A stretch of 64,000 nucleotides of DNA, taken from NCBI GenBank assembly GCA_949294665.1, contig CASFID010000075.1:62001-126000 (forward strand), read 5' to 3'. The notes under the pieces were generated by a model that was not told the DNA's origin, ran no database searches, and worked only from the letters and a program-made list of their open reading frames with translations. Position 1 is the stretch's first letter. Each line of letters opens with the position of its first letter. The translations under genes were made by a program, and so were the position numbers. This DNA is from an uncultured Eubacteriales bacterium (GTDB taxonomy: Bacteria; Bacillota; Clostridia; Lachnospirales; Lachnospiraceae). This document shows, one piece after another, positions 35,578-45,267 of the stretch.

Positions 35578-35601
35578 GATATGAAAGAAGGAAAATCTGA
35601 G

Positions 35602-36732
35602 ATGAAAACATTGGTCACCCGGTCTTCCATGCCGCCTTTTGAAGAATACGTTGCAATGATAAAGCCGCTCTGGGAATCTGTCTGGCTTACAAATAACGGC
35701 GCTTTACATAAACAGTTTGAAGAAGAATTAAAGAACTATCTGGGAGTTACGGGACTTTCTCTGATGACAAACGGGCATATGGCTCTGGAGCTGGCTTTAC
35801 AGGCTCTGGGAGTAGCCGGCCCGGATGAGGACGGGGAAGTTATTACGACGCCTTTCACTTTCGCCTCCACTACACACGCTATTGTCCGTAACCGTCTGAA
35901 ACCGGTATTCTGCGATATCCGTCGTGACAATTATACGATTGATGCATCAAAAATAGAGAATCTTATTACCAGGAAAACAAAAGCAATTCTTGCGGTTCAT
36001 GTATATGGATCTCCATGTGACGTATATAAAATAGAAGAAATTGCTCAAAAATATAATCTGAAAGTGATCTATGACGCGGCGCATGCTTTTGGCGTTCGGA
36101 TAAAATGCGGGACAAAGGAATCAGGTATTGCACAGTTTGGAGACGCGTCCATGCTTAGTTTTCACGCCACAAAAGTCTTTCACACAATTGAAGGAGGCGC
36201 TGTGGCCTTTTCAGATACTCAGACAGGGGATAAGCTTTATCGGTTGAAGAATTTCGGAATTATGTCAGAGACAGAAGTTGATTATGTAGGGGCAAATGCA
36301 AAGATGGATGAGTTTCGTGCGGCTATGGGACTCTGCAATTTACAATATATTGACCGGGAAATTAAAAAGAGAAAGGCAAAAACAGAAAGATATCGGATGA
36401 ATCTTAAAGAAGTAAAAGGTATCACTCTGCTTCCCGAACAGAAAGGAGTAATCCCCAATTACGCATACTTTCCTGTTTTAATTGAGGATGATTTTCCTGC
36501 CACAAGAGATGAAATTTATGCAGAATTAAAGGACAGAAACATATTTGCAAGACGCTATTTTTATCCGTTGACAACCAGATACTCCTGTTATAAAGGGAAA
36601 TTTGACAGCTTTCCAACACCGGTAGCAGAGGAAATCGCAAGAAAGGTTCTCTGTCTGCCGCTGTTTGCCGATCTGTCAGGAGAGACGATAGATACCGTTT
36701 GTAAAATTGTGGACGCCAGGAGGTTTCAATGA
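35602..36732 (+). CDS. DegT/DnrJ-type sugar aminotransferase
   Basis: This 376-aa PLP enzyme has TNNGALHKQFEEELKNYLG, the VIYDAAHAFGV segment and the cofactor Lys in SFHATKVFHTIEGGA. It should transaminate a nucleotide-linked keto-sugar. The only keto-sugar made in the window is dTDP-4-keto-6-deoxyglucose from rfbA/rfbB, giving a 4-amino-4,6-dideoxy sugar such as viosamine. A phosphonoacetaldehyde transaminase role is less likely because those belong to another PLP group. AAGGA before ATG 35602 fixes the start over ATG 35581. Confidence 0.88.
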   Translation: MKTLVTRSSMPPFEEYVAMIKPLWESVWLTNNGALHKQFEEELKNYLGVTGLSLMTNGHMALELALQALGVAGPDEDGEVITTPFTFASTTHAIVRNRLKPVFCDIRRDNYTIDASKIENLITRKTKAILAVHVYGSPCDVYKIEEIAQKYNLKVIYDAAHAFGVRIKCGTKESGIAQFGDASMLSFHATKVFHTIEGGAVAFSDTQTGDKLYRLKNFGIMSETEVDYVGANAKMDEFRAAMGLCNLQYIDREIKKRKAKTERYRMNLKEVKGITLLPEQKGVIPNYAYFPVLIEDDFPATRDEIYAELKDRNIFARRYFYPLTTRYSCYKGKFDSFPTPVAEEIARKVLCLPLFADLSGETIDTVCKIVDARRFQ

Positions 36733-37811
36733 TCAGTGTAGTTGTATTTTTCTATAATGGTGAACAGTTTGTCGAGCAATGTATGGCAAACATTGTAAAT
36801 CAGACGATCGGTATTGAAAATATAGAGGTTGTGGCCGTTGACGACGCATCGACAGACTCCACCGCGCAGCAGTTGGAAATCTGGGAAGAAAAATATCCCG
36901 GGAAGATAAAAGTGATACGAAAAAAGATAAACTCACAAAAAGCAAAAGATTCTAACCGGTTGTGCGGCATAGAGGCGGCAACCGGGGACTATATTCTATT
37001 TCTGGATCAAGATGATTATTATGAACCCGATGCATTTGAGATTTTGGCCGGACTGATCAAGGAGCATCCCGATCTCGACTATATCGAATATTCGTTCAAT
37101 TACACCGATCTCGACGGCAACGTGTTTTATGAACAGAGGATGTCGGAACCGGGATTTCACATATATACAATTGACACGGAAGAGGAAAGAATCGCATATA
37201 CGCAGAAAAATATCCTTCCGGGGGCAACGTTTACCTGGACAAAAATATACAGGAAAAATTTTTTGACAGAGAACAGAATACGAGACAATGCCGGGGATGA
37301 AAAGACAAAATTTACAGATAATTATTTCTCCGGATTACTGGCCCTTTATTGTAAAAGAATAGGGAAATATAACAAACCTCTGTACAATTACAGGAACTAT
37401 ATAGGAAGTGATTCTCACTCTTCCCATAAAAATGACGAAAAACAGTTTGAAAGATGTAAAGTGGCGATAGCTTTCCAAAATGAATGTATACGGCGCGGGA
37501 TTATGAAAGATCAGTTCATTATGATTGAATATTTGTTTGCAAGGGCTTTTCTGATGAAGACGTTCTGGCGTTTTCTCTTCCTGTTCGATCCCATACCTTA
37601 TGAAAAACTCAGATATATTCAGAATTATATATTCAAAGAATATCCGAATATAAAAGAAAACCCGATTATGAAGAATATTCCGTGGTTTCAGGAGTTGTTT
37701 CAATTTCTGGACAAACCCTGGACAGATGAGTGTATAAATCAGATTTATAAGTCAAAAAAGCAAAAGTACGAGGAGAAAGGAACTTCTTTTAATATCTTTC
37801 TTGGAAGATAA
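36729..37811 (+). CDS. Family 2 glycosyltransferase
   Basis: This 360-aa GT-A enzyme has the opening MISVVVFFYNGEQFVEQCM, VAVDDASTDSTAQ and the metal motif ILFLDQDDYYEP. The C-terminal part is helical with many aromatic residues. Its start overlaps the aminotransferase stop (ATGA), so it may transfer the amino-sugar made by that enzyme. Confidence 0.87.
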   Translation: MISVVVFFYNGEQFVEQCMANIVNQTIGIENIEVVAVDDASTDSTAQQLEIWEEKYPGKIKVIRKKINSQKAKDSNRLCGIEAATGDYILFLDQDDYYEPDAFEILAGLIKEHPDLDYIEYSFNYTDLDGNVFYEQRMSEPGFHIYTIDTEEERIAYTQKNILPGATFTWTKIYRKNFLTENRIRDNAGDEKTKFTDNYFSGLLALYCKRIGKYNKPLYNYRNYIGSDSHSSHKNDEKQFERCKVAIAFQNECIRRGIMKDQFIMIEYLFARAFLMKTFWRFLFLFDPIPYEKLRYIQNYIFKEYPNIKENPIMKNIPWFQELFQFLDKPWTDECINQIYKSKKQKYEEKGTSFNIFLGR

Positions 37812-37824
37812 TGTATTGGGAAAT

Positions 37825-40134
37825 ATGGAAAAGAACACAGAATATTTTGAAGATATGAAATCATTTCTTCATACGATAAAAAAAGAAAAGCATAAGCTGT
37901 TTGTTGTATGCAGGCAGTCCTTTCTGCGGATGGAATCGGGGAAAAACATAGAACGGGCAAATCTGAAACCTGTATATTTTCATGATTTTTCGCCGAATCC
38001 GACGTACGAATCTGTAAAAGCGGGGGTAGACAGATTCAGAAAAAACGGATGTGAAGCAATCCTGGCTATTGGGGGCGGAAGCGCGATAGATGTGGCAAAA
38101 GCGGTAAAAGCCTTTGCCGCAATGAAAGAGACTGCAAACTATCTGGATCAGGAAATATCAGACAATGGTATTCCGCTGTACGCCGTACCTACAACAGCAG
38201 GAAGCGGAAGCGAGGCGACAAAGTTTGCAGTTATTTATTATCATGGGAAAAAGCAGTCGCTTACTCATCCGTCTCTGATTCCTGAGAAAGTGCTGTTGGA
38301 GCCGTCGGTATTAAAGAGTCTTCCTCTTTATCAGCGCAAAGCTACTATGATGGATGCATTGTGCCATGCAGTTGAAGCGTTCTGGTCCGTGAATTCCACA
38401 CAGGAGAGCCGGGAATATTCCCGGGACGCTCTCGCTGCAGTTATGAAAAACAGGACGGCCTATCTGGAGAATACTGACGATGGAAATCGAGGAATGCTGT
38501 ACGCCGCAAATATGGCAGGCAGAGCTATCAATATTGCACAGACGACAGCCGCGCATGCAATGAGCTATCAATTAACCTCCCGGTATCATCTGCTTCATGG
38601 GAATGCGGTGGCAATCTGTCTTCCATATCTTTGGATGTTTATGCTGGATCACCCGGAACGCTGCTCGGACGCTCGCGGCCAGAAGTATCTCGCAGGGATT
38701 TTCTCTGATATCGCCCGGGCTTTAGGCTGTCGGACGCCCCGGGAAGCAGCCTGTATGCTCTGGACATGGATCAGAGAGTTGAATCTGGAAATTCCCGTCG
38801 TACCGGAAAACGAGATTAAAGATCTGGCGGTATGTGTGAATCCTGACAGACTGAAAAACAATCCGGCTATACTGAAGCAGACGGACATAGAGATAATCTA
38901 CCGTCAGCTATTTAAGGAGGAGGGGATCGATATTACTACACAGATATGTCAGAAGAAACTTTTGATACTGGGGGGGGCGAATGCCCAGACTCCTGCGATT
39001 ATCAGAGCTAAGGAACTTGGATATTATGTAATAACATGCGATTATCTTCCAGATAATCCGGGACATAGATTTTCTGATAAATATGTCAACATCAGTACCA
39101 TTGAAAAAGAAAAAGTATTAAAGCTGGCGGAAAAGGAGAACATTCAGGGAATTATCGCATATGCTTCCGATCCCTCGGCTATGACGGCGGCGTATGTAAG
39201 TGATAAAATGAATTTGCCGGGCCCTTCTTATTCATCTGTCAGATTATTAAGCGAGAAAGATTTGTTTCGGGAATTTCAACGAAAATACGGATTTTACATC
39301 CCTGATTTCTTCAGCTTTGATAATCTGGAACAATTGCAAAAAGAAATCGAAAATATAAAATTCCCCTGTATGGTCAAACCTGTTGACTCTTCGGGAAGCA
39401 AGGGCATCACCAGAGTATGCAGAAAGGAAGAACTGCTGTCTGCTCTGGAACTGGCTTTGGAGTACAGTCGCCGTAAAAGAGTTATTGTCGAAGAATTTAT
39501 CGAATCTCCTTATCATCAACTACATGGAGATGGAATCGTATATAACGGAAAGCTGATATTTCTTGCTCTTGGAGATCAGCGTTTCTGGCATTCTGTTCCG
39601 ATCGGGAGTTCTTTACCTTCTTCAATTGCAGAAGAACTTATGACTGAGGCAAAGAGTGAAGTCGCCAGACTCATTGAGTGCAGCGGCTACCGTATGGGAG
39701 GGATCAATGTAGAGGTAAGAATAACAAAAGACGGTAAGATCTGTATTGTGGAAATCGGCCCCAGGACAGGGGGGAATTATATCCCTCAGCTGATGGAACT
39801 GGCTACCGGAGAAGATGAGATGACTTCCGTACTCAAAATGGCTATGGGAGATTTTCGCCGGTCAGATATTACGCCGCATATATCATATTGCTTTCAATAT
39901 ATTATTGGCAGCTATAAAAAAGGAAAATTCAAAACTATTTTTGTGGACGATTATATTAAACCTAAGCTTGTTAAGTTATATGTGCACAAAAAAGAAGGAG
40001 AATATATAGACGAATATGAAAACAGCAGCGGAGTCGCAGGAGTCGCACTTCTGAAGTTTGACGGGCTGGAAGAAATGGAAAAAGATATAAAAAATATCAG
40101 GGAACATATAACTGTTCTGACAGAAGAGGTATAG
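37825..40134 (+). CDS. Iron alcohol dehydrogenase/ATP-grasp fusion
   Basis: This 769-aa protein fuses two enzymes. Residues to about 360 are an iron-containing alcohol dehydrogenase with GGGSAIDVAKA, PTTAGSGSEATKFA and metal ligands Asp177, His181, His244 and His258. Members of this family (PhpC type) reduce phosphonoacetaldehyde to 2-hydroxyethylphosphonate. Residues from about 375 are an ATP-grasp ligase (PreATP part LLILGGANAQTPAI, then FPCMVKPVDSSGSKGITRVC and KICIVEIGPRTGGNYIPQ). A ligase that joins a carboxylic acid to an amine or alcohol is expected. A G8 tract (38970-38977) lies at the domain junction. The start is uncertain: in-frame TTG codons at 37801 and 37816 are alternatives. 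Confidence 0.85.
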   Translation: MEKNTEYFEDMKSFLHTIKKEKHKLFVVCRQSFLRMESGKNIERANLKPVYFHDFSPNPTYESVKAGVDRFRKNGCEAILAIGGGSAIDVAKAVKAFAAMKETANYLDQEISDNGIPLYAVPTTAGSGSEATKFAVIYYHGKKQSLTHPSLIPEKVLLEPSVLKSLPLYQRKATMMDALCHAVEAFWSVNSTQESREYSRDALAAVMKNRTAYLENTDDGNRGMLYAANMAGRAINIAQTTAAHAMSYQLTSRYHLLHGNAVAICLPYLWMFMLDHPERCSDARGQKYLAGIFSDIARALGCRTPREAACMLWTWIRELNLEIPVVPENEIKDLAVCVNPDRLKNNPAILKQTDIEIIYRQLFKEEGIDITTQICQKKLLILGGANAQTPAIIRAKELGYYVITCDYLPDNPGHRFSDKYVNISTIEKEKVLKLAEKENIQGIIAYASDPSAMTAAYVSDKMNLPGPSYSSVRLLSEKDLFREFQRKYGFYIPDFFSFDNLEQLQKEIENIKFPCMVKPVDSSGSKGITRVCRKEELLSALELALEYSRRKRVIVEEFIESPYHQLHGDGIVYNGKLIFLALGDQRFWHSVPIGSSLPSSIAEELMTEAKSEVARLIECSGYRMGGINVEVRITKDGKICIVEIGPRTGGNYIPQLMELATGEDEMTSVLKMAMGDFRRSDITPHISYCFQYIIGSYKKGKFKTIFVDDYIKPKLVKLYVHKKEGEYIDEYENSSGVAGVALLKFDGLEEMEKDIKNIREHITVLTEEV

Positions 40135-40136
40135 CA

Positions 40137-41333
40137 ATGAAGAAGGATAAATCGATACTGTTAATTTTTGCATCGCTGATTGTGAGTATATTGATCGGAG
40201 TTTTACTGCAGAATAATTCAGATGCCGCCGAAATTGTACGTCCGTTGGGCACAATTTACATAAATCTGATCAAGATGATAATGCTTCCGTTAGTAGTAAC
40301 TTCTCTTGTGCTGGGAATTTCTAGTATTTCCAGCGTTAATAAAATAGGAAAGATGGGCTTGGCGACAATGATCATTTTCATGTCTACAACTGCGTTTGCA
40401 GTTATTATTGGCCTGATACTTTCTAATATTTTTAAACCGGGAAATGGCATTGCAGTCGGAAACGCTACATATGAAGCAGAAGAAATGCCCGGTCTTCTGG
40501 ATACGTTTATCGGTATTTTTCCCGATAACATATCACGCGCTTTTTTAGACGCAGATATGCTGCAGATTATTTTCATATCTGTTATCCTTGGCATTGGTAT
40601 GGTAAAAATCGCACCGAAAGGAAATGTGTTACGAGGACTGATTGAGGATATTTTTGAGGTAACAACTGTAATAACGAAATGGATTATGAATTTAACGCCA
40701 ATAGGGATTTTAGGTTTGATGATACCTACTGTCGCTCAAAACGGGATTGCCGTTTTGCTGCCGCTCGGGAAATTGATCGCAGTTTTTTATTTAGCCGTTA
40801 TTGTGCATGTTGGAATTACATATTGTACATTGATAAAAACAGGGACTGAATTTTCTGTCAGACAATTTTTTACAAGTTTTTTCCCAGCGCAGGTGGTAGG
40901 ATTTGTTACATGCAGTTCAGCGGCGACTCTTCCCGTATCTCTGGAAAGTCTGCAAAATAAACTGAAAGTATCCAGAGAAGTGAGCGGCTTTGTCCTTCCT
41001 CTGGGAGCGACGATTAATATGGACGGCAATGCGTTATATCAGGGGATTGTCGCATTATTTGTAGCTCAGGCATATGGAATCGAACTGAGCATTACTACCC
41101 AGTGTATGGTGATTTTAACAGGAACGTTAGCGTCTGTCGGAGCGGCAGGCGTTCCCGGCGCGGGTATGATCGTACTTAGTACTGTGCTTGTTTCCGCAGG
41201 ATTACCTGTAGACGGGATTGCGCTTGTGGCCGGAATTGACAGGATTCTTGATATGGGACGTACCATGGTAAATATAACTGGGGATGCGGTTACTGCATGT
41301 ATGGTTGAAAAAATAATGAAAACCTCAAAATGA
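40137..41333 (+). CDS. Dicarboxylate/amino acid:cation symporter
   Basis: This 398-aa SDF-family transporter (DctA/GltP type) has about eight membrane segments. The family signatures are VTCSSAATLPVSLESL and the substrate/cation loop VLPLGATINMDGNALYQG. It imports glutamate, aspartate, succinate or similar acids with sodium or protons. It starts 2 nt after the ATP-grasp fusion and belongs to the same unit, which is unusual for a glycan locus. It may supply the acid used by the ATP-grasp ligase. Confidence 0.92.
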   Translation: MKKDKSILLIFASLIVSILIGVLLQNNSDAAEIVRPLGTIYINLIKMIMLPLVVTSLVLGISSISSVNKIGKMGLATMIIFMSTTAFAVIIGLILSNIFKPGNGIAVGNATYEAEEMPGLLDTFIGIFPDNISRAFLDADMLQIIFISVILGIGMVKIAPKGNVLRGLIEDIFEVTTVITKWIMNLTPIGILGLMIPTVAQNGIAVLLPLGKLIAVFYLAVIVHVGITYCTLIKTGTEFSVRQFFTSFFPAQVVGFVTCSSAATLPVSLESLQNKLKVSREVSGFVLPLGATINMDGNALYQGIVALFVAQAYGIELSITTQCMVILTGTLASVGAAGVPGAGMIVLSTVLVSAGLPVDGIALVAGIDRILDMGRTMVNITGDAVTACMVEKIMKTSK

Positions 41334-41360
41334 TCGACAACGACGGACACGGGGGAAAAC

Positions 41361-42182
41361 ATGAATAAAGTAGTATACATGGGATATTCAGACTCTATGA
41401 TAAGATGTCTGCTGGATTCGGATTTATTTGATTTGATCATGGTCATTGGAAAAGAAGGACGAATGAACAAAAATCAATATCAAATGATAGAAGAAAATCA
41501 TATTCCATATTATGAACTTATAAATAAAGAAGAACTGGAAAAAATAAAATTTCCTAATGAAGAGTTTACTGTAATCCTGCGCAAATTTGAATATATTATT
41601 CCGCAGTCGATGATAAAAAAATTCAGGTTTATTAATTTTCACGGCGGAAGCTTAAAATACAACAGAGGAGCACATGCGCCGGTATGGTCGATTCTGAATC
41701 GGGATAAGGCCTCGTGTCTGTCAATGTATGAGCTGACGGGCGGCGTTGACGAAGGAATATTGATCGACGAATATCCTGTAGAAATCACAGAAGAGGACGA
41801 CATAAACACATTGAATGTGAAATTAGAATCAGGTATTCCGAAATTACTGGTATCTCTTGACAGTTACTTAAGTGGAAATATAAAAGGAATTTCTGTAAAA
41901 AATGGGATTTATCATCCCAAAATTCAGGAAAAAGATTTTACTATTGATATTGAGAATGACAGTGTGAAAGTAATTTCTGCAAAGATCCGGTCGCAACGTA
42001 ATTATTATGGCGCCTTAATACTGGAAAATGGACTGCGCTACAGAGTGGAAGACTTTACCCTTTTTCCCAGTACGGGATACAAGCGGCGTTTTTTTGACGG
42101 GGAAATACTTATTGTAGATGATGGGCAGGAATTTATCAGATGTAATGTACGAAGCGAGAAAATATTCGGGGGGGAGAAATAA
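41361..42182 (+). CDS. Sugar N-formyltransferase-like protein
   Basis: This 273-aa formyltransferase-fold protein has the catalytic set Asn-x-His...Asp, seen as FINFHGGSLKYNRGAHAPVW and ELTGGVDEGILID. It is related to methionyl-tRNA formyltransferase but is more like the dTDP-amino-sugar N-formyltransferases (VioF/FdtF type), which use N10-formyl-tetrahydrofolate. It fits downstream of the aminotransferase at 35602. A G7 tract (42168-42174) lies just before the stop codon. Confidence 0.82.
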   Translation: MNKVVYMGYSDSMIRCLLDSDLFDLIMVIGKEGRMNKNQYQMIEENHIPYYELINKEELEKIKFPNEEFTVILRKFEYIIPQSMIKKFRFINFHGGSLKYNRGAHAPVWSILNRDKASCLSMYELTGGVDEGILIDEYPVEITEEDDINTLNVKLESGIPKLLVSLDSYLSGNIKGISVKNGIYHPKIQEKDFTIDIENDSVKVISAKIRSQRNYYGALILENGLRYRVEDFTLFPSTGYKRRFFDGEILIVDDGQEFIRCNVRSEKIFGGEK

Positions 42183-42193
42183 ATCTCTTTCCA

Positions 42194-42682
42194 ATGTTCC
42201 GGAAAGGTATGACCATTGAACCGAAAAGAAAAACAAAAGAAGTGCGTAAATTACTTTATGAATTTCGCCCCAGCCTGTTTCACTCTCTGATTTCAGACAA
42301 TAAAGTAGAAGAAATGGCAGACAAATATTCTGAAAAAGCTGTTATTCTTCTTTTACGTATGCATGAAATTAATGCGGGAATTATCGTTATGTATGCGAAT
42401 GATATAAGATTAAAAAAAGCATTTGTTTCTATAATTACTGTAAAAAAGGAATTCAGAAAAAAGGCGCTGGGAACAGTCCTTCTAAAACGGGCTGAGAACA
42501 TTGCGTATATGTGGGGGATGGAATATATGGATCTTGAAGTTGACAAAGCGAATGACGTGGCCATTGATTTTTATTTAAGAAACGGATACGTCAAGAGTGA
42601 AGAACTTGACGCATCTTTTATCATGCAGAAAGAATTGTGCGGAAATATTAATATGTATACAGACCGACAAGAGTGGCTCTAA
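42194..42682 (+). CDS. GNAT-family acetyltransferase (1)
   Basis: This 162-aa GNAT N-acetyltransferase has the acetyl-CoA site TVKKEFRKKALGTVLLKRAE and the last motif VAIDFYLRNGYVKSEELD. It is probably part of amino-sugar acylation. The start is not certain, since neither ATG 42194 nor ATG 42209 has a well-spaced ribosome site. Confidence 0.8.
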   Translation: MFRKGMTIEPKRKTKEVRKLLYEFRPSLFHSLISDNKVEEMADKYSEKAVILLLRMHEINAGIIVMYANDIRLKKAFVSIITVKKEFRKKALGTVLLKRAENIAYMWGMEYMDLEVDKANDVAIDFYLRNGYVKSEELDASFIMQKELCGNINMYTDRQEWL

Positions 42683-42714
42683 ACGTACGTAATATTATTA
42701 AGGGGGACAGAAGA

Positions 42715-44025
42715 ATGAAAATATTAGTTACAGGATTATGTACACTGCACTGGGGACGACTGGAATATGGAAATATTGGAAATTACTATATTATAGAGCC
42801 TTTGTTCCGTGAACTTCACCGTGTCTTTCCGGACTCCGAGATCAATACGACTTTTCAAATGACAGAAGGGTTTGCCAAAAGAGAAAATATAACGGTTCTG
42901 CCCATGGAACTATACTATGCATGGCAGGAAAACGATATTGAAAACGCTCAAAAAGATTATGCTGCAGCTAAGGAACTGATTGCAGATCCACATTCCCATG
43001 CTGCAACTCCTTATACGGATCTTCTGAAGGAGACGTCTGTCGTAATTAATATGTCGGGGGACATGTGGGGAGATAACGCCGAGCATGTAGGACACGGACG
43101 ATTTTTTGTTGATTTGCTTAAGATGCGTACAGCTCAGCTCCTTGGGGTGAAGACGGTTCTCTTTGGCGTAACTCCGGGTCCATTTTCTGATTCAAAAACA
43201 ATGGATCTGGCAAAAGAAGTATATGAAAATTTTGATTTAATCATAAACAGGGAGCCTACTTCAACAAAAAACCTGAATAAATGGGGATTTCATTCTGCAC
43301 ACGTAAAGGATTTCGCCTGTCCTGCATTTTTATATACTCCTGAGCTGACCGAAGTACAATCGGCAGAGGCAGAGTCGGTTATCTCATCCCTGCAGGGAGA
43401 GAAAAAGGTAGTTGGCTTTACAATAGGCGGATTCAATATGCCGGTCGGTCCATATGATATGTGGCCCCGGGAAGACAGCCAGTATAAAGTATTTGCAGAG
43501 ATAATCGAGTATATGATGAATAACCTTAATGTAAAAGTGGCGCTTATTTCACATACAAATGGTTTTGAACTGCCTCCACAGTTTAAGCTGATACCCGGCA
43601 GAGATTATCCTATTTTAGACCAACTGAGAAAGGTAGTGCTCAAAAGGGGAATTGTCAAGAATCCGGAAGATTTAGTCTGTATTTCCACACCGCATCTTCC
43701 GTGCGTTACAAAAACGATCATCGGCCATTTTGACATGATGGTAACCGGGCGTGTACATGCGTCGGTTGCGGCTGTCAGTCAGTTCGTTCCTACAGTTTTT
43801 CTCACATATGAGGAAAGCTTTATACCGAGTTCTAAAATGTACGGCTTCGCCAATTTGGCAGGCATGGGAGAATTTGTGTGCCGTCCGTCCGACGGGGATG
43901 AAATTAAACGTAAGATACATGAAGTATTTTCGAGACTTCCAGAGATAAAAAGCCGCTTACAGAGCCGTATTCCGGAGGTACAAAAGCTTTCTGCCGCTGC
44001 ATTTGACGAGCTTAAAAATATATAG
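42715..44025 (+). CDS. Polysaccharide pyruvyl transferase-like protein
   Basis: This 436-aa member of the pyruvyl transferase (WcaK/CsaB) family has TLHWGRLEYGNIGNYYII, VVINMSGDMWGDNAEHVGHG and MMVTGRVHASVAAVSQFVPT. It would move a pyruvate ketal from PEP to a sugar, adding negative charge. AAGGGGGA stands 8 nt before ATG 42715, chosen over an in-frame start at 42673 that overlaps the acetyltransferase gene. Confidence 0.8.
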   Translation: MKILVTGLCTLHWGRLEYGNIGNYYIIEPLFRELHRVFPDSEINTTFQMTEGFAKRENITVLPMELYYAWQENDIENAQKDYAAAKELIADPHSHAATPYTDLLKETSVVINMSGDMWGDNAEHVGHGRFFVDLLKMRTAQLLGVKTVLFGVTPGPFSDSKTMDLAKEVYENFDLIINREPTSTKNLNKWGFHSAHVKDFACPAFLYTPELTEVQSAEAESVISSLQGEKKVVGFTIGGFNMPVGPYDMWPREDSQYKVFAEIIEYMMNNLNVKVALISHTNGFELPPQFKLIPGRDYPILDQLRKVVLKRGIVKNPEDLVCISTPHLPCVTKTIIGHFDMMVTGRVHASVAAVSQFVPTVFLTYEESFIPSSKMYGFANLAGMGEFVCRPSDGDEIKRKIHEVFSRLPEIKSRLQSRIPEVQKLSAAAFDELKNI

Positions 44026-44057
44026 ACAGTAAATTTTAAAGAAGGAGAATGAATTTT

Positions 44058-44765
44058 ATGAAAGTTGCGATTATGCAACCGTATTTTTTCCCTTATATAG
44101 GATATTTTTCTTTAGTCAAGCATGTCGACCGTTTTGTTTTACTGGATGACGTACAGTTTATTCGTCATGGCTGGATTGAAAGAAACAGGATTCTGAAACC
44201 GTCCGGAGGATGGCAGTACATTTCTGTTCCTCTTATAAAGCACAGTCAGAAAGTTCCCATTAAAGATATCCGGATCAATAACGATACTGCATGGGGGAAA
44301 AAGCTTATCGCTCAGATAGGACATTACCGGAAAGCGCCTTATTACTATAAAGTGAAATCTTTGTTAGAAAAAATACTGGAGCGGACTTTTTATGATATCA
44401 CTTCTCTGGACCGCGTTTGCCTGGAAAACATATGCGGGTATTTACATATACATACTCCTATAGATTTGTTTTCAGAAATGGGACTTTCGATTCCATATCC
44501 GAAAGCGCCGGATGAATGGGCGCTGAATATTTGCCGTGAGATGGGCGGCGTAACTGAATACAGGAATCTGCCGAGAGGAACGGCTCTGTTTTCTGAGGAA
44601 AAGTTTCTTAACGCAGAGATTAAACTACGCTTTCAGGAAACTGCTATTTCAGAATATCCCCAACTTGGAAATGTGTTTGAGCCCGGATTGTCAATCCTTG
44701 ATGTAATGATGTTTAATTCCGTAGAAGAAATAAACCAGATGCTGGACAGGTACATGTTATTATGA
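44058..44765 (+). CDS. WbqC-family protein
   Basis: This 235-aa protein has the hallmark start MKVAIMQPYFFPYIGYFSLV, then DVQFIRHGWIERNRILKP and GNVFEPGLSILDVMMFNS. WbqC proteins occur in O-antigen and flagellin-glycan clusters that make acylated 4-amino-4,6-dideoxy sugars and are thought to attach the acyl or amino-acid group, but the mechanism is little known. GAAGGAG is well spaced to ATG 44058 and too close to ATG 44049. The stop overlaps the next start. Confidence 0.85.
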   Translation: MKVAIMQPYFFPYIGYFSLVKHVDRFVLLDDVQFIRHGWIERNRILKPSGGWQYISVPLIKHSQKVPIKDIRINNDTAWGKKLIAQIGHYRKAPYYYKVKSLLEKILERTFYDITSLDRVCLENICGYLHIHTPIDLFSEMGLSIPYPKAPDEWALNICREMGGVTEYRNLPRGTALFSEEKFLNAEIKLRFQETAISEYPQLGNVFEPGLSILDVMMFNSVEEINQMLDRYMLL

Positions 44766-45208
44766 ATGAGATAAAAACAGAGCATATAATACCGCCGTCA
44801 GATACAATCAGGCTGTTTACTTTTTTAAAAGAATCAGATAGTATATTTCAGCCGAAATTATCTGAAAGAGTAAATATTAAACAATACTCCGAAAAGCTGG
44901 CAGAGCGTGCTGAATTATTTTATGTATTGGACGGCGGAAAGGACATCGCCAACTGTGCTGTTTATATGAATCGAGATGACATATGCTTTATATCATCTTT
45001 TGCCGTGGCTCAAAATATGCAAAGAAACGGAATTGGAACAAGATTAATGAGGGCCGTGATCAGTGAGGGGATAAAAAGGAACAAGAGCTCAATTGAATTA
45101 GACGTTTACGCCTGCAATCAGGCGGGGATACGTTTTTATCTTTCTCAGGGATTTCAGAAGAAAGCAGAAAAGGAGAAATGGTTGAGAATGTCTCTTGACT
45201 TAAAATAA
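44762..45208 (+). CDS. GNAT-family acetyltransferase (2)
   Basis: This 148-aa GNAT protein has the acetyl-CoA motif FAVAQNMQRNGIGTRLMRAV and the end motif AGIRFYLSQGFQKKAE. It is translationally coupled to the WbqC gene (ATGA), so the two probably act on the same sugar. Confidence 0.82.
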   Translation: MNEIKTEHIIPPSDTIRLFTFLKESDSIFQPKLSERVNIKQYSEKLAERAELFYVLDGGKDIANCAVYMNRDDICFISSFAVAQNMQRNGIGTRLMRAVISEGIKRNKSSIELDVYACNQAGIRFYLSQGFQKKAEKEKWLRMSLDLK

Positions 45209-45267
45209 AACAATATGCCCCAATTGTAAATAATGCAGTCTCAACAAATCAGGAAGGAAAAAATACT

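Noticed and set aside
35602-36732. Aminoethylphosphonate transaminase
   Set aside because: The protein is of the DegT/DnrJ sugar aminotransferase type. Known phosphonoacetaldehyde transaminases are of another PLP family, and the iron dehydrogenase points to the hydroxy compound.
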